Counted from the first letter of the stretch, positions 1 through 8,302 are shown. The stretch is 33,030 nucleotides of DNA from Lachnospiraceae bacterium (GCA_030524665.1 JAUNGL010000022.1:1-33030), one strand, 5' to 3'. The notes: generated from the sequence alone by a model not told the origin. Translations and numbers: made by a program.

Positions 1-98
1 AGCAGCCCAAATGCGGATTCCCGGCGTCCGTCCATCGTCAACTAAACACGAATTTGGCCGAGCGGTAACAGGGAAAAGGCATGCGGAATAAAAAAAGA

Positions 99-127
99 TT
101 GACAAATCCATCCCAACCGAATATACT
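99..127 (+). promoter_or_regulatory. Sigma-A type promoter of the trp operon
   Basis: A consensus -35 box TTGACA (99-104) is followed after exactly 17 bases by TATACT (122-127). Transcription should start near 134, just upstream of the T-box leader. Bases 1-98 upstream hold nothing I can assign. Confidence 0.85.
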
Positions 128-133
128 GGTAAC

Positions 134-456
134 AGATTTTAATTTAATACGTCAAACCGATGAAGCGGAAGTAAAAGCAATTCGTGCACTTACAGAGAGT
201 CCGGGTGGGTGAGAGCCGGATGGAACGCAGATTGCCAGAATGGGCCGCTGAGGGCGCAGTCAAAAGCGTAACGGGAGATGCCGATGAGATGGCAGAACCG
301 GGCGCCAAGTATTCTGCGACGTGAGGGCATACGTCAGTTGCCGGAAATATGTTGGTATTTCGCAAAGAGCACAGGTTTCTGTGAATCAAGGTGGCACCGC
401 GGGAGATTATTACCCGCCCTTGACGAATGGTATCGTTCGTCATGGGCGGGTTTTTT
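134..456 (+). promoter_or_regulatory. T-box riboswitch, tryptophan-specific
   Basis: This leader RNA senses uncharged tRNA and controls read-through into trpE. Stem I is closed by GCGG (165-168) with CCGC (245-248). It contains the GAGAGT element near 195-200 and, on its 3' side, the triplet TGG at 241-243 in the usual specifier position (context AGAA-TGG-GCC), which is the tryptophan codon. The highly conserved T-box AAGGTGGCACCGCGG lies at 388-402 and would pair with the tRNA acceptor end in the antiterminator. A terminator follows at 413-456. The specifier agrees with the downstream trp genes. Confidence 0.93.
413..456 (+). terminator. T-box controlled intrinsic terminator
   Basis: CCCGCCC (413-419) pairs with GGGCGGG (444-450), with an inner TGACGAA/TTCGTCA pairing, followed by six T (451-456). 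It competes with the antiterminator that contains the T-box sequence just upstream. Confidence 0.9.
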
Positions 457-498
457 GTTTCATCGGAAATTTCTTCGGATTTCCGATGAAACAAAAAA
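451..498 (+). repeat. Perfect 20-bp inverted repeat after the T-box terminator
   Basis: Bases 451-470 are the exact reverse complement of 479-498, with an 8-base loop. The left arm includes the T-run of the T-box terminator. It would fold into a very stable hairpin in read-through transcripts and could also terminate transcription arriving on the minus strand. Function is not known. Confidence 0.8.
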
Positions 499-500
499 CG

Positions 501-602
501 CTCCGCAGGGATGCGCACGCAAATGCAGAAGAAATATGTCGCTTATGCGGCGCATTTGCGGCGCAGAATCTCGCAAAGCGAGATTCTTTTTATCTGCATT
601 TG
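501..602 (+). promoter_or_regulatory. Second structured leader/attenuator before trpE
   Basis: A hairpin AGAATCTCGC (565-574) / GCGAGATTCT (578-587) with an AAA loop ends in five T (587-591) and looks like a second intrinsic terminator. GCAAATGC (519-526) can pair with GCATTTGC (552-559). The overlapping CAAATGCAGA (520-529) can instead pair with TCTGCATTTG (593-602), which encloses the terminator. The two pairings exclude each other, as in attenuators. The element begins with CTCCGCAGGGATGCGCACG (501-519), which recurs in front of the epimerase gene at 21571. Confidence 0.55.
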
Positions 603-624
603 TGTATAAAAGGAGGAATTTGAT

Positions 625-2100
625 ATGTTGTATCCAAGTCTGGAGACGGTTACACAGTTTCAAAAGACCGGAGAGTATTTTCGTATTCCAGTGAAGGAAG
701 AGATGTATATGGATATGCTGACGCCAATTCAGGTGGTGCGCATCCTGAAACGTGTCAGCAGGCACTGTTTCCTGCTGGAGAGTGCGGAACAATCACAGAA
801 ATGGGGACGGTACACGTTTCTTGGATATGATCCGGGACTTACTGTAACATGTCTCGACGGAGTCGTGAAGATCAGCAGTACAACAGAATTTGTGACGGAT
901 CAGGAGAATCCGAAGCACATCATCCGCAGGATTCTGGCTGAGAACCGGGCGCCGAGGCTGAAGGAGATGCCGCCGTTTTCCGGAGGACTGGTCGGATACT
1001 TTGCATATGATTATATCAAGTACAGCGAGCCGGTGCTGAATCTGGATGCGAAGGATGAGGAATCCTTCCATGATCTGGATTTGATGCTTTTTGACAAGGT
1101 CATTGCGTTTGACCATTACCAGCAGAAGATTTTCCTAATCAAAAATATCCGTCTGGATGACCCGGAGACGGAATATCATAAGGCAGAGATGGAGTTGCGC
1201 AGCCTGAAAGAGCTTCTGGAATCAGGTGTTTATGCGGAAAACCGGCCGCTGAAGCTGCATTCAGAGTTCCGGGCGCTGTTTTCGGAGGAAGAGTACTGCC
1301 GGATGGTAGAGCGGGGAAAGGAATATATCCGGGAGGGCGATATTTTTCAGGTGGTGCTGAGCAACCGGATGGAAGCGGAAATGTCGGGCAGCCTGCTGGA
1401 TGCATACCGGGTGCTGAGGACGTCGAATCCGTCCCCCTATATGTTTTATTTTTCGAGCGATGATCTGGAGATTGCGGGGGCTTCCCCGGAAACACTGGTG
1501 AAGCTGGAATCAGGGGTTGTCCATACCTTTCCATTGGCAGGTACAAGGAGGCGCGGAGCGACAGAGGAGGAAGATCTGGCGCTGGAGCGGGAACTTCTGT
1601 CGGATGAAAAGGAGCGCGCCGAGCATAATATGCTTGTAGACCTCGGAAGAAATGATGTCGGGAGGGTCAGCCGCTTCGGTTCAGTGGAGGTCGAGAAATA
1701 TATGTGCATCGAGCGGTTTTCACATGTTATGCACATCGGCTCTGTGGTGCGCGGTGAGATGAGTGAAGGAAAGGATGCCATGGATGCGGTGGATGCGATC
1801 CTCCCGGCAGGAACTTTATCGGGAGCGCCGAAAATCCGTGCCTGCCAGATTATCAATGAACTGGAGGGCAACAAGAGAGGCATCTACGGAGGAGCAATCG
1901 GGTATCTTGACTTCGGCGGGAATCTGGATACGTGTATCGCCATCCGGATTGCATTTGCAAAGAACGGGAAAGTATATGTCCGTTCCGGCGCAGGTATCGT
2001 GGCGGACAGTGTACCGGAGAAAGAATATCAGGAATGTATCAATAAGGCGAAGGCTGTGGTACAGGCGCTGAAAATGGCAGAGGGAGGAATCGGGGCCTGA
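625..2100 (+). CDS. trpE: Anthranilate synthase component I
   Basis: The 491-residue chorismate-utilising subunit makes anthranilate from chorismate with ammonia supplied by TrpG, the first committed step of tryptophan synthesis, in the cytoplasm. The N-terminal domain carries the LLES motif (residues 50-53) typical of the tryptophan feedback site. The C-terminal chorismate-binding domain shows GDIFQVVLSNR, the PSPYMFYF and SPETLVKLE segments, GTRRRG, and LPAGTLSGAPKIRA near residues 394-407. Length is normal for the family. The ATG follows AAAGGAGG by about seven bases. First gene of the trp operon, under T-box control. Confidence 0.97.
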   Translation: MLYPSLETVTQFQKTGEYFRIPVKEEMYMDMLTPIQVVRILKRVSRHCFLLESAEQSQKWGRYTFLGYDPGLTVTCLDGVVKISSTTEFVTDQENPKHIIRRILAENRAPRLKEMPPFSGGLVGYFAYDYIKYSEPVLNLDAKDEESFHDLDLMLFDKVIAFDHYQQKIFLIKNIRLDDPETEYHKAEMELRSLKELLESGVYAENRPLKLHSEFRALFSEEEYCRMVERGKEYIREGDIFQVVLSNRMEAEMSGSLLDAYRVLRTSNPSPYMFYFSSDDLEIAGASPETLVKLESGVVHTFPLAGTRRRGATEEEDLALERELLSDEKERAEHNMLVDLGRNDVGRVSRFGSVEVEKYMCIERFSHVMHIGSVVRGEMSEGKDAMDAVDAILPAGTLSGAPKIRACQIINELEGNKRGIYGGAIGYLDFGGNLDTCIAIRIAFAKNGKVYVRSGAGIVADSVPEKEYQECINKAKAVVQALKMAEGGIGA

Positions 2101-2123
2101 TGTGTGCCGCAGGGAACGACCGG

Positions 2124-2185
2124 GAAACTCCTGATGAATCCGGAGGAATGAGCCGGGAATATGTATTTACGGGAACAGGAGTTTC
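2124..2185 (+). repeat. 10-bp inverted repeat between trpE and trpG
   Basis: GAAACTCCTG (2124-2133) and CAGGAGTTTC (2176-2185) are perfect inverted copies separated by 42 bases, in the stretch just before the likely trpG start. In mRNA they would form a stem that encloses the upstream alternative start at 2148. Confidence 0.55.
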
Positions 2186-2207
2186 AGACAGAATGGGGGC
2201 AGAAAGT

Positions 2208-2786
2208 ATGATACTGTTAATTGATAATTATGACAGCTTTTCCTACAACCTGTATCAGCTAGTCGGAGAGCTGAATCCGGATTTGAAGGTCATCCGGAAC
2301 GATGAATGTACGGTAGAAGAAATCCGTGCGATGAAGCCGGAGGCTATCATCCTCTCACCGGGGCCGGGACGCCCGGCGGATGCAGGAGTCTGCATTGCGG
2401 TTGTGAAGGCGCTGGCCGGAGAAATTCCAATCCTCGGGGTCTGCCTCGGGCATCAGGCGATCTGTGAAGCGTATGGAGGTGCTGTCTCCTACGCGAAACG
2501 TATGATGCACGGAAAGACCTCAGTGGCTGCACTCGATACGGAATCTCCGATCTTTGCAGAAATCGGGAGCACGATGCAGGTGGCCCGGTATCATTCACTT
2601 GCGGCGCTGGAGGAGACACTGCCGCAGGAATTGAGAATAACAGCCAGAACGGAGGATGGAGAAGTGATGGCTGTGGAACATAGAGAAAAATCAGTATATG
2701 GACTGCAATTTCATCCCGAGTCGGTATTGACTCCGCAGGGAAAAAATGTATTAAAAAATTTTCTGGAGGTAGCGAAGCATGATTAA
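2208..2786 (+). CDS. trpG: Anthranilate synthase component II (glutamine amidotransferase)
   Basis: This class I glutamine amidotransferase subunit hydrolyses glutamine and feeds ammonia to TrpE. The 192-residue product begins [11 protein letters not shown], the usual family start, and has the oxyanion motif SPGPGRP, the nucleophile Cys79 in GVCLGHQ, and the His/Glu pair in LQFHPES. The same frame is open back to an ATG at 2100 that overlaps the trpE stop and has a good GGAGGA site, so a 36-residue N-terminal extension is possible. I chose 2208 because family members begin there and the extension resembles nothing I know. The 3' end overlaps trpD by eight bases. Confidence 0.94.
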   Translation: MILLIDNYDSFSYNLYQLVGELNPDLKVIRNDECTVEEIRAMKPEAIILSPGPGRPADAGVCIAVVKALAGEIPILGVCLGHQAICEAYGGAVSYAKRMMHGKTSVAALDTESPIFAEIGSTMQVARYHSLAALEETLPQELRITARTEDGEVMAVEHREKSVYGLQFHPESVLTPQGKNVLKNFLEVAKHD

Positions 2787-3789
2787 GGAAGCAATTTTAC
2801 AACTGGCAAAAAAGGAAAATCTGACATATGACACGGCGCTTGCTGTCATGAATGAGATCATGGGCGGGGAAGCAACACCGGTACAGATGAGTGCATATCT
2901 GACGGCACTTTCCCTGAAGGGTGAAACGATCGATGAGATCACAGGTTCCGCGAAGGGAATGAGGGATCATTGTATACGTCTCCTGCACGATATGGATGTG
3001 CTGGAGATTGTTGGAACAGGCGGGGACGGGGCAAATTCCTTCAATATTTCCACAACCTCATCACTGGTCATTGCGGCAGGCGGTGTCCCGGTGGCAAAGC
3101 ATGGAAACCGTGCGGCTTCCAGCAAATGCGGTGCGGCGGATGTACTGGAAGCCCTGGGAGTCAATATTACGGTATCGCCGGAGAAGAGCAGTGAGCTTCT
3201 GAAGGACATCGGAATCTGCTTCCTGTTTGCACAGAATTACCACATTGCCATGAAGTATGTGGCGCCGATCCGGCGGGAGCTGGGAATCCGTACTGTGTTC
3301 AATATCCTTGGCCCGCTTTCTAACCCGGCAGGAGCGAATATGGAGCTGATGGGTGTTTATGATGAATCTCTGGTGGAGCCGCTTGCGAGAGTAATGAGCA
3401 ATCTGGGTGTAAAACGCGGTATGGTTGTATACGGACAGGATAAGCTGGATGAAATTTCCCTGAGCGCACCGACAAGCATCTGCGAGATCCGGGACGGAAA
3501 ATATGAGAGCTATACGATTACACCGGAAATGTTCGGTTTTGAGAGATGCACGAAGGAGGAGCTGACCGGAGGGTCTCCGCAGGAAAATGCAGCTATTACA
3601 AAGGCGATCCTCTCCGGAGAAGAGCAGGGAGCGAAGAGGAATGCGGTATTGATGAATGCCGGGGCAGCACTTTATCTTGCAGGAAAGGCAGATACGCTGC
3701 AGGACGGTGTGAAGCTGGCCGGAGAGCTGATTGACAGTGGAAGGGCACTGGCGAAGCTGGAAGAGTTCGTGAAATATTCAAATGAGTGA
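2779..3789 (+). CDS. trpD: Anthranilate phosphoribosyltransferase
   Basis: It transfers phosphoribose from PRPP to anthranilate (second step). The 336-residue length is standard. The PRPP-binding GTGGDG lies at residues 79-84, followed by NSFNIST and KHGNRAASS (107-115), all diagnostic of TrpD. It is a stand-alone enzyme, not fused to TrpG. Its start overlaps the end of trpG by eight bases, suggesting translational coupling. Confidence 0.97.
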   Translation: MIKEAILQLAKKENLTYDTALAVMNEIMGGEATPVQMSAYLTALSLKGETIDEITGSAKGMRDHCIRLLHDMDVLEIVGTGGDGANSFNISTTSSLVIAAGGVPVAKHGNRAASSKCGAADVLEALGVNITVSPEKSSELLKDIGICFLFAQNYHIAMKYVAPIRRELGIRTVFNILGPLSNPAGANMELMGVYDESLVEPLARVMSNLGVKRGMVVYGQDKLDEISLSAPTSICEIRDGKYESYTITPEMFGFERCTKEELTGGSPQENAAITKAILSGEEQGAKRNAVLMNAGAALYLAGKADTLQDGVKLAGELIDSGRALAKLEEFVKYSNE

Positions 3790-3878
3790 GGATAAGTCCG
3801 GGTGATGCGTGTTCTGGATGTATGGTGTACGTTTGGGGAACATCAATGGCGTGCCGGAATACGCGTAAAAGGAAGGGA

Positions 3879-3893
3879 ATGAAAGATTTATGA
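3879..3893 (+). other. Four-codon minigene (MKDL) overlapping the trpC start
   Basis: In the 100-base trpD-trpC gap, AAGGAAGGG (about 3869-3877) precedes an ATG at 3879 that reads four codons and stops at TGA 3891-3893. This stop overlaps the trpC ATG (3890) as ATGA. trpC has no good ribosome site of its own, so re-initiation after the minigene would explain its translation. This is inferred from spacing only. Confidence 0.35.
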
Positions 3894-4783
3894 TATTAGA
3901 TGAAATAGCGGAGAAAACCAGAGTACGGGTCGAGGAGAGAAAAAGGTCGGTTCCGCTGGAAATGCTTCAGAATGAAGCAGAGCAGCTGGACAGAAAGCAG
4001 AGGGAAACCGGGATGCCGCATGACAGAAGGAAAATCGCAGCAGTATCGGGCGAAAGGCAGGAGGAAGCGGGAGTATCGGTTCAAATGCCGGAAAAAACGA
4101 ATTCTGTGAATCGAAGCTTCCGGTTCGAACAATCACTTCGCACGCCGGGACTCTCCTTCATCTGCGAAGTAAAAAAAGCCTCCCCCTCCAAAGGAGTGAT
4201 TGCAGAAGAATTTCCGTATCTGGAAATAGCGAAGGAATATGAGATGGCAGGTGCCAGCGCGATTTCCTGCCTGACGGAGCCGTATTATTTTCAGGGACAG
4301 GATACGTACCTGAAGGAGATTGCAGGCGAGGTGGGAATACCGGTACTGCGGAAGGATTTCACCGTAGATCCATATATGATCTATGAGGCAAAGCTGCTCG
4401 GCGCATCTGCGGTGCTGCTGATCTGCGCGATCCTGACGGACCGGGAGCTGAGAAGCTACCGGGAGTTGGCAGAGCGGCTTGGAATGTCCGCACTTGTAGA
4501 AGCGCACAGCGAAGAAGAAGTGCGCAGGGCGATGGAGTGCGGTTCAAAGATTGTGGGTGTAAATAACCGGGATCTGAAGACCTTCGAAGTGGATATCAGA
4601 AACAGCATTCGGCTGCGTCCGCTGGTTCCGGATACGTGTGTATTTGTCTCTGAGAGCGGTATCCGGTCCGAAGAGGATATGAAAGCACTCTATGAAAACG
4701 GAACGGATGCAGTATTGATAGGTGAGACATTGATGCGGGCAGCAGACAAAAAGGCGATGATTGAACGGCTGCGGAGAGGATAG
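3890..4783 (+). CDS. trpC: Indole-3-glycerol phosphate synthase, with N-terminal insert
   Basis: It closes the indole ring from CdRP to give indole-3-glycerol phosphate. The (beta/alpha)8 signature CEVKKASPSKG (residues 92-102) has the catalytic Glu and Lys; later come LRKDF, GVNNRDL and VSESGI. At 297 residues it is about 35-40 longer than usual. The excess is a charged, low-complexity stretch at about residues 34-76 inside the N-terminal helical region that covers the active site. The barrel appears intact, so I expect an active enzyme. Start at 3890 overlaps the stop of a four-codon minigene. It is separated from trpF by three bases. Confidence 0.96.
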   Translation: MILDEIAEKTRVRVEERKRSVPLEMLQNEAEQLDRKQRETGMPHDRRKIAAVSGERQEEAGVSVQMPEKTNSVNRSFRFEQSLRTPGLSFICEVKKASPSKGVIAEEFPYLEIAKEYEMAGASAISCLTEPYYFQGQDTYLKEIAGEVGIPVLRKDFTVDPYMIYEAKLLGASAVLLICAILTDRELRSYRELAERLGMSALVEAHSEEEVRRAMECGSKIVGVNNRDLKTFEVDIRNSIRLRPLVPDTCVFVSESGIRSEEDMKALYENGTDAVLIGETLMRAADKKAMIERLRRG

Positions 4784-4786
4784 CAG

Positions 4787-5473
4787 ATGGCAAAAATTAA
4801 AATCTGCGGCCTGAGCCGCAAAGAAGACATTTCCTATGTAAATGAGGCAAAACCGGATTACTGCGGATTTATTATCAACTTTCCCAAAAGCCGGAGGAAC
4901 GTAACGCCGGATCAGGTGAGAGCGCTAGTGAGGGAGCTGAATCAGGATATCTGTCCGATTGGTGTATTCGTCAATCAACCGATGGAGGAGATTCTCTCCC
5001 TGGCGGTTGACGGAACACTTGGGGCAGTACAGCTGCATGGCTCTGAGACACAGGAATATGTGAGAGAACTGAAGAAGAGACTTTCGGAAATTCAGGAACA
5101 GCATTCGGAAGGAATTACGGAAAAGCAGATCGAACGATGCAATGAGAGAAGGCTGCCCGTCATTCAGGCATTCCAGATTGCGGAGACGGAGGATGTCAGG
5201 CGGGCTGCTGCAAGCGAAGCTGATTTCATTCTGCTTGACAAGGGAACCGGAAGCGGTCAGACTTTTGACTGGAATCTGGTACAGGAGATCGGACGCCCAT
5301 TCTTTCTGGCCGGGGGTCTTGGACCGGAAAATCTCGCGGAAGCGATCGTGCGGCTGAAGCCGTATGCGGTGGATATGAGCAGCAAGGTAGAGACGGACGG
5401 GATCAAGGATGGCAAAAAGATAGCGGAAGCTGTCAGAATCGTGCGGGCAGTGCCAAATGGATCGGTATTCTGA
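4787..5473 (+). CDS. trpF: Phosphoribosylanthranilate isomerase
   Basis: It performs the Amadori rearrangement of phosphoribosylanthranilate to CdRP, supplying TrpC. The N-terminal KICGL carries the catalytic Cys7; GAVQLHG, ILLDKGTGSGQTFDW, LAGGLGPEN and the phosphate-site AVDMSSKVE follow in family order, including the catalytic aspartates. At 228 residues it is slightly longer than average because of a helical segment around residues 88-120. A separate gene rather than a TrpC fusion. About 150 bases without a gene follow before trpB. Confidence 0.95.
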   Translation: MAKIKICGLSRKEDISYVNEAKPDYCGFIINFPKSRRNVTPDQVRALVRELNQDICPIGVFVNQPMEEILSLAVDGTLGAVQLHGSETQEYVRELKKRLSEIQEQHSEGITEKQIERCNERRLPVIQAFQIAETEDVRRAAASEADFILLDKGTGSGQTFDWNLVQEIGRPFFLAGGLGPENLAEAIVRLKPYAVDMSSKVETDGIKDGKKIAEAVRIVRAVPNGSVF

Positions 5474-5623
5474 ATGCAGGCTGTGAAGCGCCTGTAAGTA
5501 ACGAGGAGAAGCGTAGGTCAAATATCACAGCTATGATGTGATGCAAGTGTGATGTCCCGTAAGCTTGCTGCGGAATATTTGGCTGATAAAAATGAAAAAG
5601 CAGTGAAAGATGGAGGAAAAAAG

Positions 5624-6808
5624 ATGTCAAAAGGACGTTTTGGCATTCATGGCGGGCAGTATATGCCGGAAACGCTGATGAATGCAGTGATAGAACTGGA
5701 GGAAGCCTACAACCATTATAAGAATGACCCGCAGTTCAATGCAGAACTGACGGAGCTGTACAATGAATATGCGGGCCGCCCATCGCGGCTGACGTATGCG
5801 GCTCACATGACGGAGAAACTTGGTGGGGCCAGGATTTATCTGAAGAGAGAAGATCTGAACCATACGGGCTCCCATAAGATCAACAATGTACTTGGGCAGG
5901 TGCTTCTCGCAAAGAAAATGGGAAAGACGCGTGTGATTGCTGAGACAGGTGCAGGGCAGCACGGAGTAGCTACAGCTACGGTCGCAGCGCTAATGGGAAT
6001 GGAATGTGAGATATTCATGGGTGAGGAGGATACGATCCGTCAGGCGCTCAATGTATACAGGATGCGTCTGCTGGGAGCACAGGTTCACCCGGTTAAGACG
6101 GGAACTGCTACGCTGAAGGATGCTGTCTCGGAGACGATGCGTGAGTGGACCAACCGGATTGAGGACACACATTATGTGCTTGGTTCCGTCATGGGTCCGC
6201 ATCCGTTTCCGACCATCGTGAGAGACTTTCAGGCTGTGATCTCGCGGGAGATTAAGTCGCAGATACTAGAGAAGGAAGGACGGCTGCCGGACGTTGTAAT
6301 GGCATGTGTCGGCGGCGGTTCCAATGCAATCGGGGCATTTTACCATTTTATTGAGAATGAAGAAGTGCAGCTGATCGGTTGCGAGGCAGCAGGCCGCGGC
6401 GTAAATACGAAAGAGACAGCCGCAACGATTGCAACTGGAAGGCTTGGAATCTTTCACGGCATGAAATCGTATTTCTGTCAGGACGAATACGGCCAGATTG
6501 CTCCTGTCTATTCGATCTCCGCAGGTCTGGACTATCCGGGTATCGGGCCGGAGCACGCGCACCTGTATGATACAGGCCGTGCACAGTATGTGCCTGTGAC
6601 GGATGATGAGGCAGTGGAGGCATTCGAATATCTGTCACGTACCGAGGGAATTATCCCGGCAATCGAGAGTGCACATGCAGTGGCACATGCGATGAAGATT
6701 GCACCGCAGATGGATAAGGATAAGATCATCGTAATCAATATTTCAGGGCGGGGGGATAAAGACTGTGCGGCGATTGCACGCTACCGCGGGGAAGAAATCT
6801 ACGAGTGA
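5624..6808 (+). CDS. trpB: Tryptophan synthase beta chain
   Basis: It condenses indole with serine to tryptophan using PLP, as the alpha2-beta2 complex with TrpA. The PLP lysine is Lys85 in [23 protein letters not shown], the phosphate loop [10 protein letters not shown] and the C-terminal ISGRGDKD complete the TrpB1 signature. The frame is open upstream to 5549, but the ATG at 5624 has GGAGG (5612-5616) at seven bases and begins at the usual family start, giving 394 residues. Its short upstream gap (5474-5623) holds only small imperfect hairpins. Confidence 0.97.
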   Translation: MSKGRFGIHGGQYMPETLMNAVIELEEAYNHYKNDPQFNAELTELYNEYAGRPSRLTYAAHMTEKLGGARIYLKREDLNHTGSHKINNVLGQVLLAKKMGKTRVIAETGAGQHGVATATVAALMGMECEIFMGEEDTIRQALNVYRMRLLGAQVHPVKTGTATLKDAVSETMREWTNRIEDTHYVLGSVMGPHPFPTIVRDFQAVISREIKSQILEKEGRLPDVVMACVGGGSNAIGAFYHFIENEEVQLIGCEAAGRGVNTKETAATIATGRLGIFHGMKSYFCQDEYGQIAPVYSISAGLDYPGIGPEHAHLYDTGRAQYVPVTDDEAVEAFEYLSRTEGIIPAIESAHAVAHAMKIAPQMDKDKIIVINISGRGDKDCAAIARYRGEEIYE

Positions 6809-6877
6809 CAGCAGAAATCCCGGATGTGAAGAATGAGAACAGACAGTTACACTGGAAAAGTATGGAGGATATATTTT

Positions 6878-7654
6878 ATGAGCAAGATACAGAATGCATT
6901 TCAAAACGGCAAAGCATTCATACCGTTCATTACCTGCGGTGATCCCTCACTTGCGGTGACCGAACAGCTCGTCTATGCAATGGAAGAAGCAGGAGCGGAT
7001 CTGATCGAGCTTGGAATCCCGTTTTCAGACCCGACGGCAGAGGGTCCGGTGATTCAGGCGGCAAATATGCGCGCGCTCTCTCAGGGAGTGACGACGGATG
7101 ACATCTTCGAGATGGTATTCCGTATTCGGAAGAAGACGCAGATTCCTATGGTATTTATGACGTATGCAAACGTTATTTTTTCCTATGGGGCAGAGCGTTT
7201 TATCCGAAGGGCGTCAGAGCTTGGCATGGACGGCCTGATTCTCCCTGATCTTCCTTTTGAGGAAAAAGAAGAATTTGATCCGCTGTGCAGGCAGTACGGG
7301 ATTGACCTTGTGTCCCTGATCGCGCCGACCTCGAAGGAACGTATCTCAATGATCGCGAAGGAAGCTTCCGGATTCGTTTACTGCGTTTCGTCGCTCGGCG
7401 TTACCGGTGTCCGCAAGGAAATCCAGACCGATATAGGAGCGATGGTGAAGCTTGTCAAGGAAGCAAATGATATTCCATGTGCGGTCGGTTTTGGGATTTC
7501 CACTCCGGAGCAGGCAGCAAGGATGGCGTCACTTTCGGACGGGGCGATTGTCGGCTCGGCGATTGTGAAAATCTGCGCGGCGTATGGGGAAGACTGTGTT
7601 CCCTATGTGAAGGAATATGTACGTGAGATGAAGCAGGCATGTCTGGAAGAATAG
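6878..7654 (+). CDS. trpA: Tryptophan synthase alpha chain
   Basis: It cleaves indole-3-glycerol phosphate to indole and glyceraldehyde 3-phosphate and channels indole to TrpB. The 258-residue product has PFITCGDPS, the catalytic Glu44 in ELGIPFSDP, and the family motifs VYCVSSLGVTG and GFGISTPEQA. At the position of the second catalytic acid (Asp60 of E. coli) the motif reads TAEGPVIQ, so a Glu55 replaces Asp. The ATG at 6878 has GGAGG (6864-6868) at nine bases; an in-frame ATG at 6833 has no comparable site. Last trp gene. Confidence 0.96.
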   Translation: MSKIQNAFQNGKAFIPFITCGDPSLAVTEQLVYAMEEAGADLIELGIPFSDPTAEGPVIQAANMRALSQGVTTDDIFEMVFRIRKKTQIPMVFMTYANVIFSYGAERFIRRASELGMDGLILPDLPFEEKEEFDPLCRQYGIDLVSLIAPTSKERISMIAKEASGFVYCVSSLGVTGVRKEIQTDIGAMVKLVKEANDIPCAVGFGISTPEQAARMASLSDGAIVGSAIVKICAAYGEDCVPYVKEYVREMKQACLEE

Positions 7655-7656
7655 TG

Positions 7657-7681
7657 TGAGAAAATGCGGGGCATTTTCTCA
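7657..7681 (+). terminator. Hairpin after trpA, weak terminator candidate
   Basis: TGAGAAAATGC (7657-7667) pairs with GCATTTTCTCA (7671-7681) around a GGG loop, just after the trpA stop. It has no T-run, so it may protect the 3' end rather than terminate on its own. Confidence 0.5.
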
Positions 7682-7736
7682 GGTTCAGGAAACAACCAAT
7701 ATATAATATAGAAGAAAGATACCACCCGCAGGTATT

Positions 7737-7785
7737 CTGTGATTCTGAGGATCGTTCAGAGAACGAAGCAATCAGGGGATCACAG
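7737..7785 (+). repeat. Imperfect stem-loop in the trpA-MNT gap
   Basis: CTGTGAT (7737-7743) and ATCACAG (7779-7785) are inverted copies. They enclose a small CGTTC/GAACG hairpin (7753-7765). The structure abuts repeat copy 1. Function unknown. Confidence 0.45.
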
Positions 7786-7922
7786 GTGACTGTTCATAGG
7801 GTAGCTGTCCCGCGAGGTGTTCAGGTGTGGTTACGCACCTGAATCCCGAGTTTTGTGGAGTGAAATCGCATGAAATGCGATTTCTGTGCATCGCGAAGCG
7901 TCGTTGCCCCGTGAACAGTAAC
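7786..7922 (+). repeat. Palindromic repeat, copy 1 (expanded)
   Basis: The arms GTGACTGTTCA (7786-7796) and TGAACAGTAAC (7912-7922) match the arms of two shorter copies at 8695 and 21233. Here the centre is enlarged by two internal hairpins: CAGGTG/CACCTG at about 7822-7841 and GAAATCGCA/TGCGATTTC at about 7862-7884. It lies between the end of the trp operon and the MNT gene. Confidence 0.65.
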
Positions 7923-7980
7923 TGTAATAAGCCTGCGGGAGCTGTGTTGTTAGGTTAGTATGGAATTTGTGATAGATTTC

Positions 7981-7989
7981 TGGTACAAT
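7981..7989 (+). promoter_or_regulatory. Extended -10 promoter candidate for the MNT/HEPN pair
   Basis: TGGTACAAT provides an extended -10 (TG-N-TACAAT at 7981-7989), 29 bases before the MNT ATG. No clear -35 box is visible, which is common for extended -10 promoters. Confidence 0.4.
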
Positions 7990-8017
7990 ATGATAAATAC
8001 ATATCAGGAGCGGGTGA

Positions 8018-8302
8018 ATGATGAATACAATGCCTATTTCAGAATTGATCGAGAAAGTTGCGGAAATATGTAAGAATAATGGTGTGAAGCGACTGGATTT
8101 ATTTGGATCTTTTGCCACAAATACGGCAACACCAACCAGTGATATAGATTTTGTGGTTTATGGATGCAAAGATATCCTGCGTCTGGAAGAGTCTCTGGCT
8201 GCAATAGAAACACTTCGGAAGATTGATGTTTTTGACTATGATTCTATTCACAATAAATTTTTATTGGAGGATATCGAAAAATATGGAAAGCAAATATATT
8301 AA
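8018..8302 (+). CDS. MNT-type minimal nucleotidyltransferase (antitoxin-like)
   Basis: The 94-residue minimal nucleotidyltransferase has the pol-beta superfamily signature GS-(x10)-D-x-D: Gly30-Ser31 in LFGSFA and Asp42/Asp44 in SDIDF. A third candidate Asp lies in KIDVFDY. In characterised MNT/HEPN pairs the nucleotidyltransferase neutralises its HEPN partner, by adding AMP to it in studied systems. Here the next gene is such a partner and overlaps it by 20 bases. The start has CAGGAG at about seven bases; a second ATG follows directly. The region is AT-richer than the trp operon, consistent with acquired DNA. Whether it is a true toxin-antitoxin pair is not shown by sequence. Confidence 0.9.
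   Translation: MMNTMPISELIEKVAEICKNNGVKRLDLFGSFATNTATPTSDIDFVVYGCKDILRLEESLAAIETLRKIDVFDYDSIHNKFLLEDIEKYGKQIY

Noticed and set aside
278-792. Reading frames across the trp leader
   Set aside because: They run through T-box, terminator and palindrome sequence and have no protein-like features.
1139-1883. Long minus-strand reading frames inside trpE and other genes
   Set aside because: They lie opposite well-supported genes, lack ribosome sites and have low-complexity Pro/Ser/Arg-rich products, so they are shadows.
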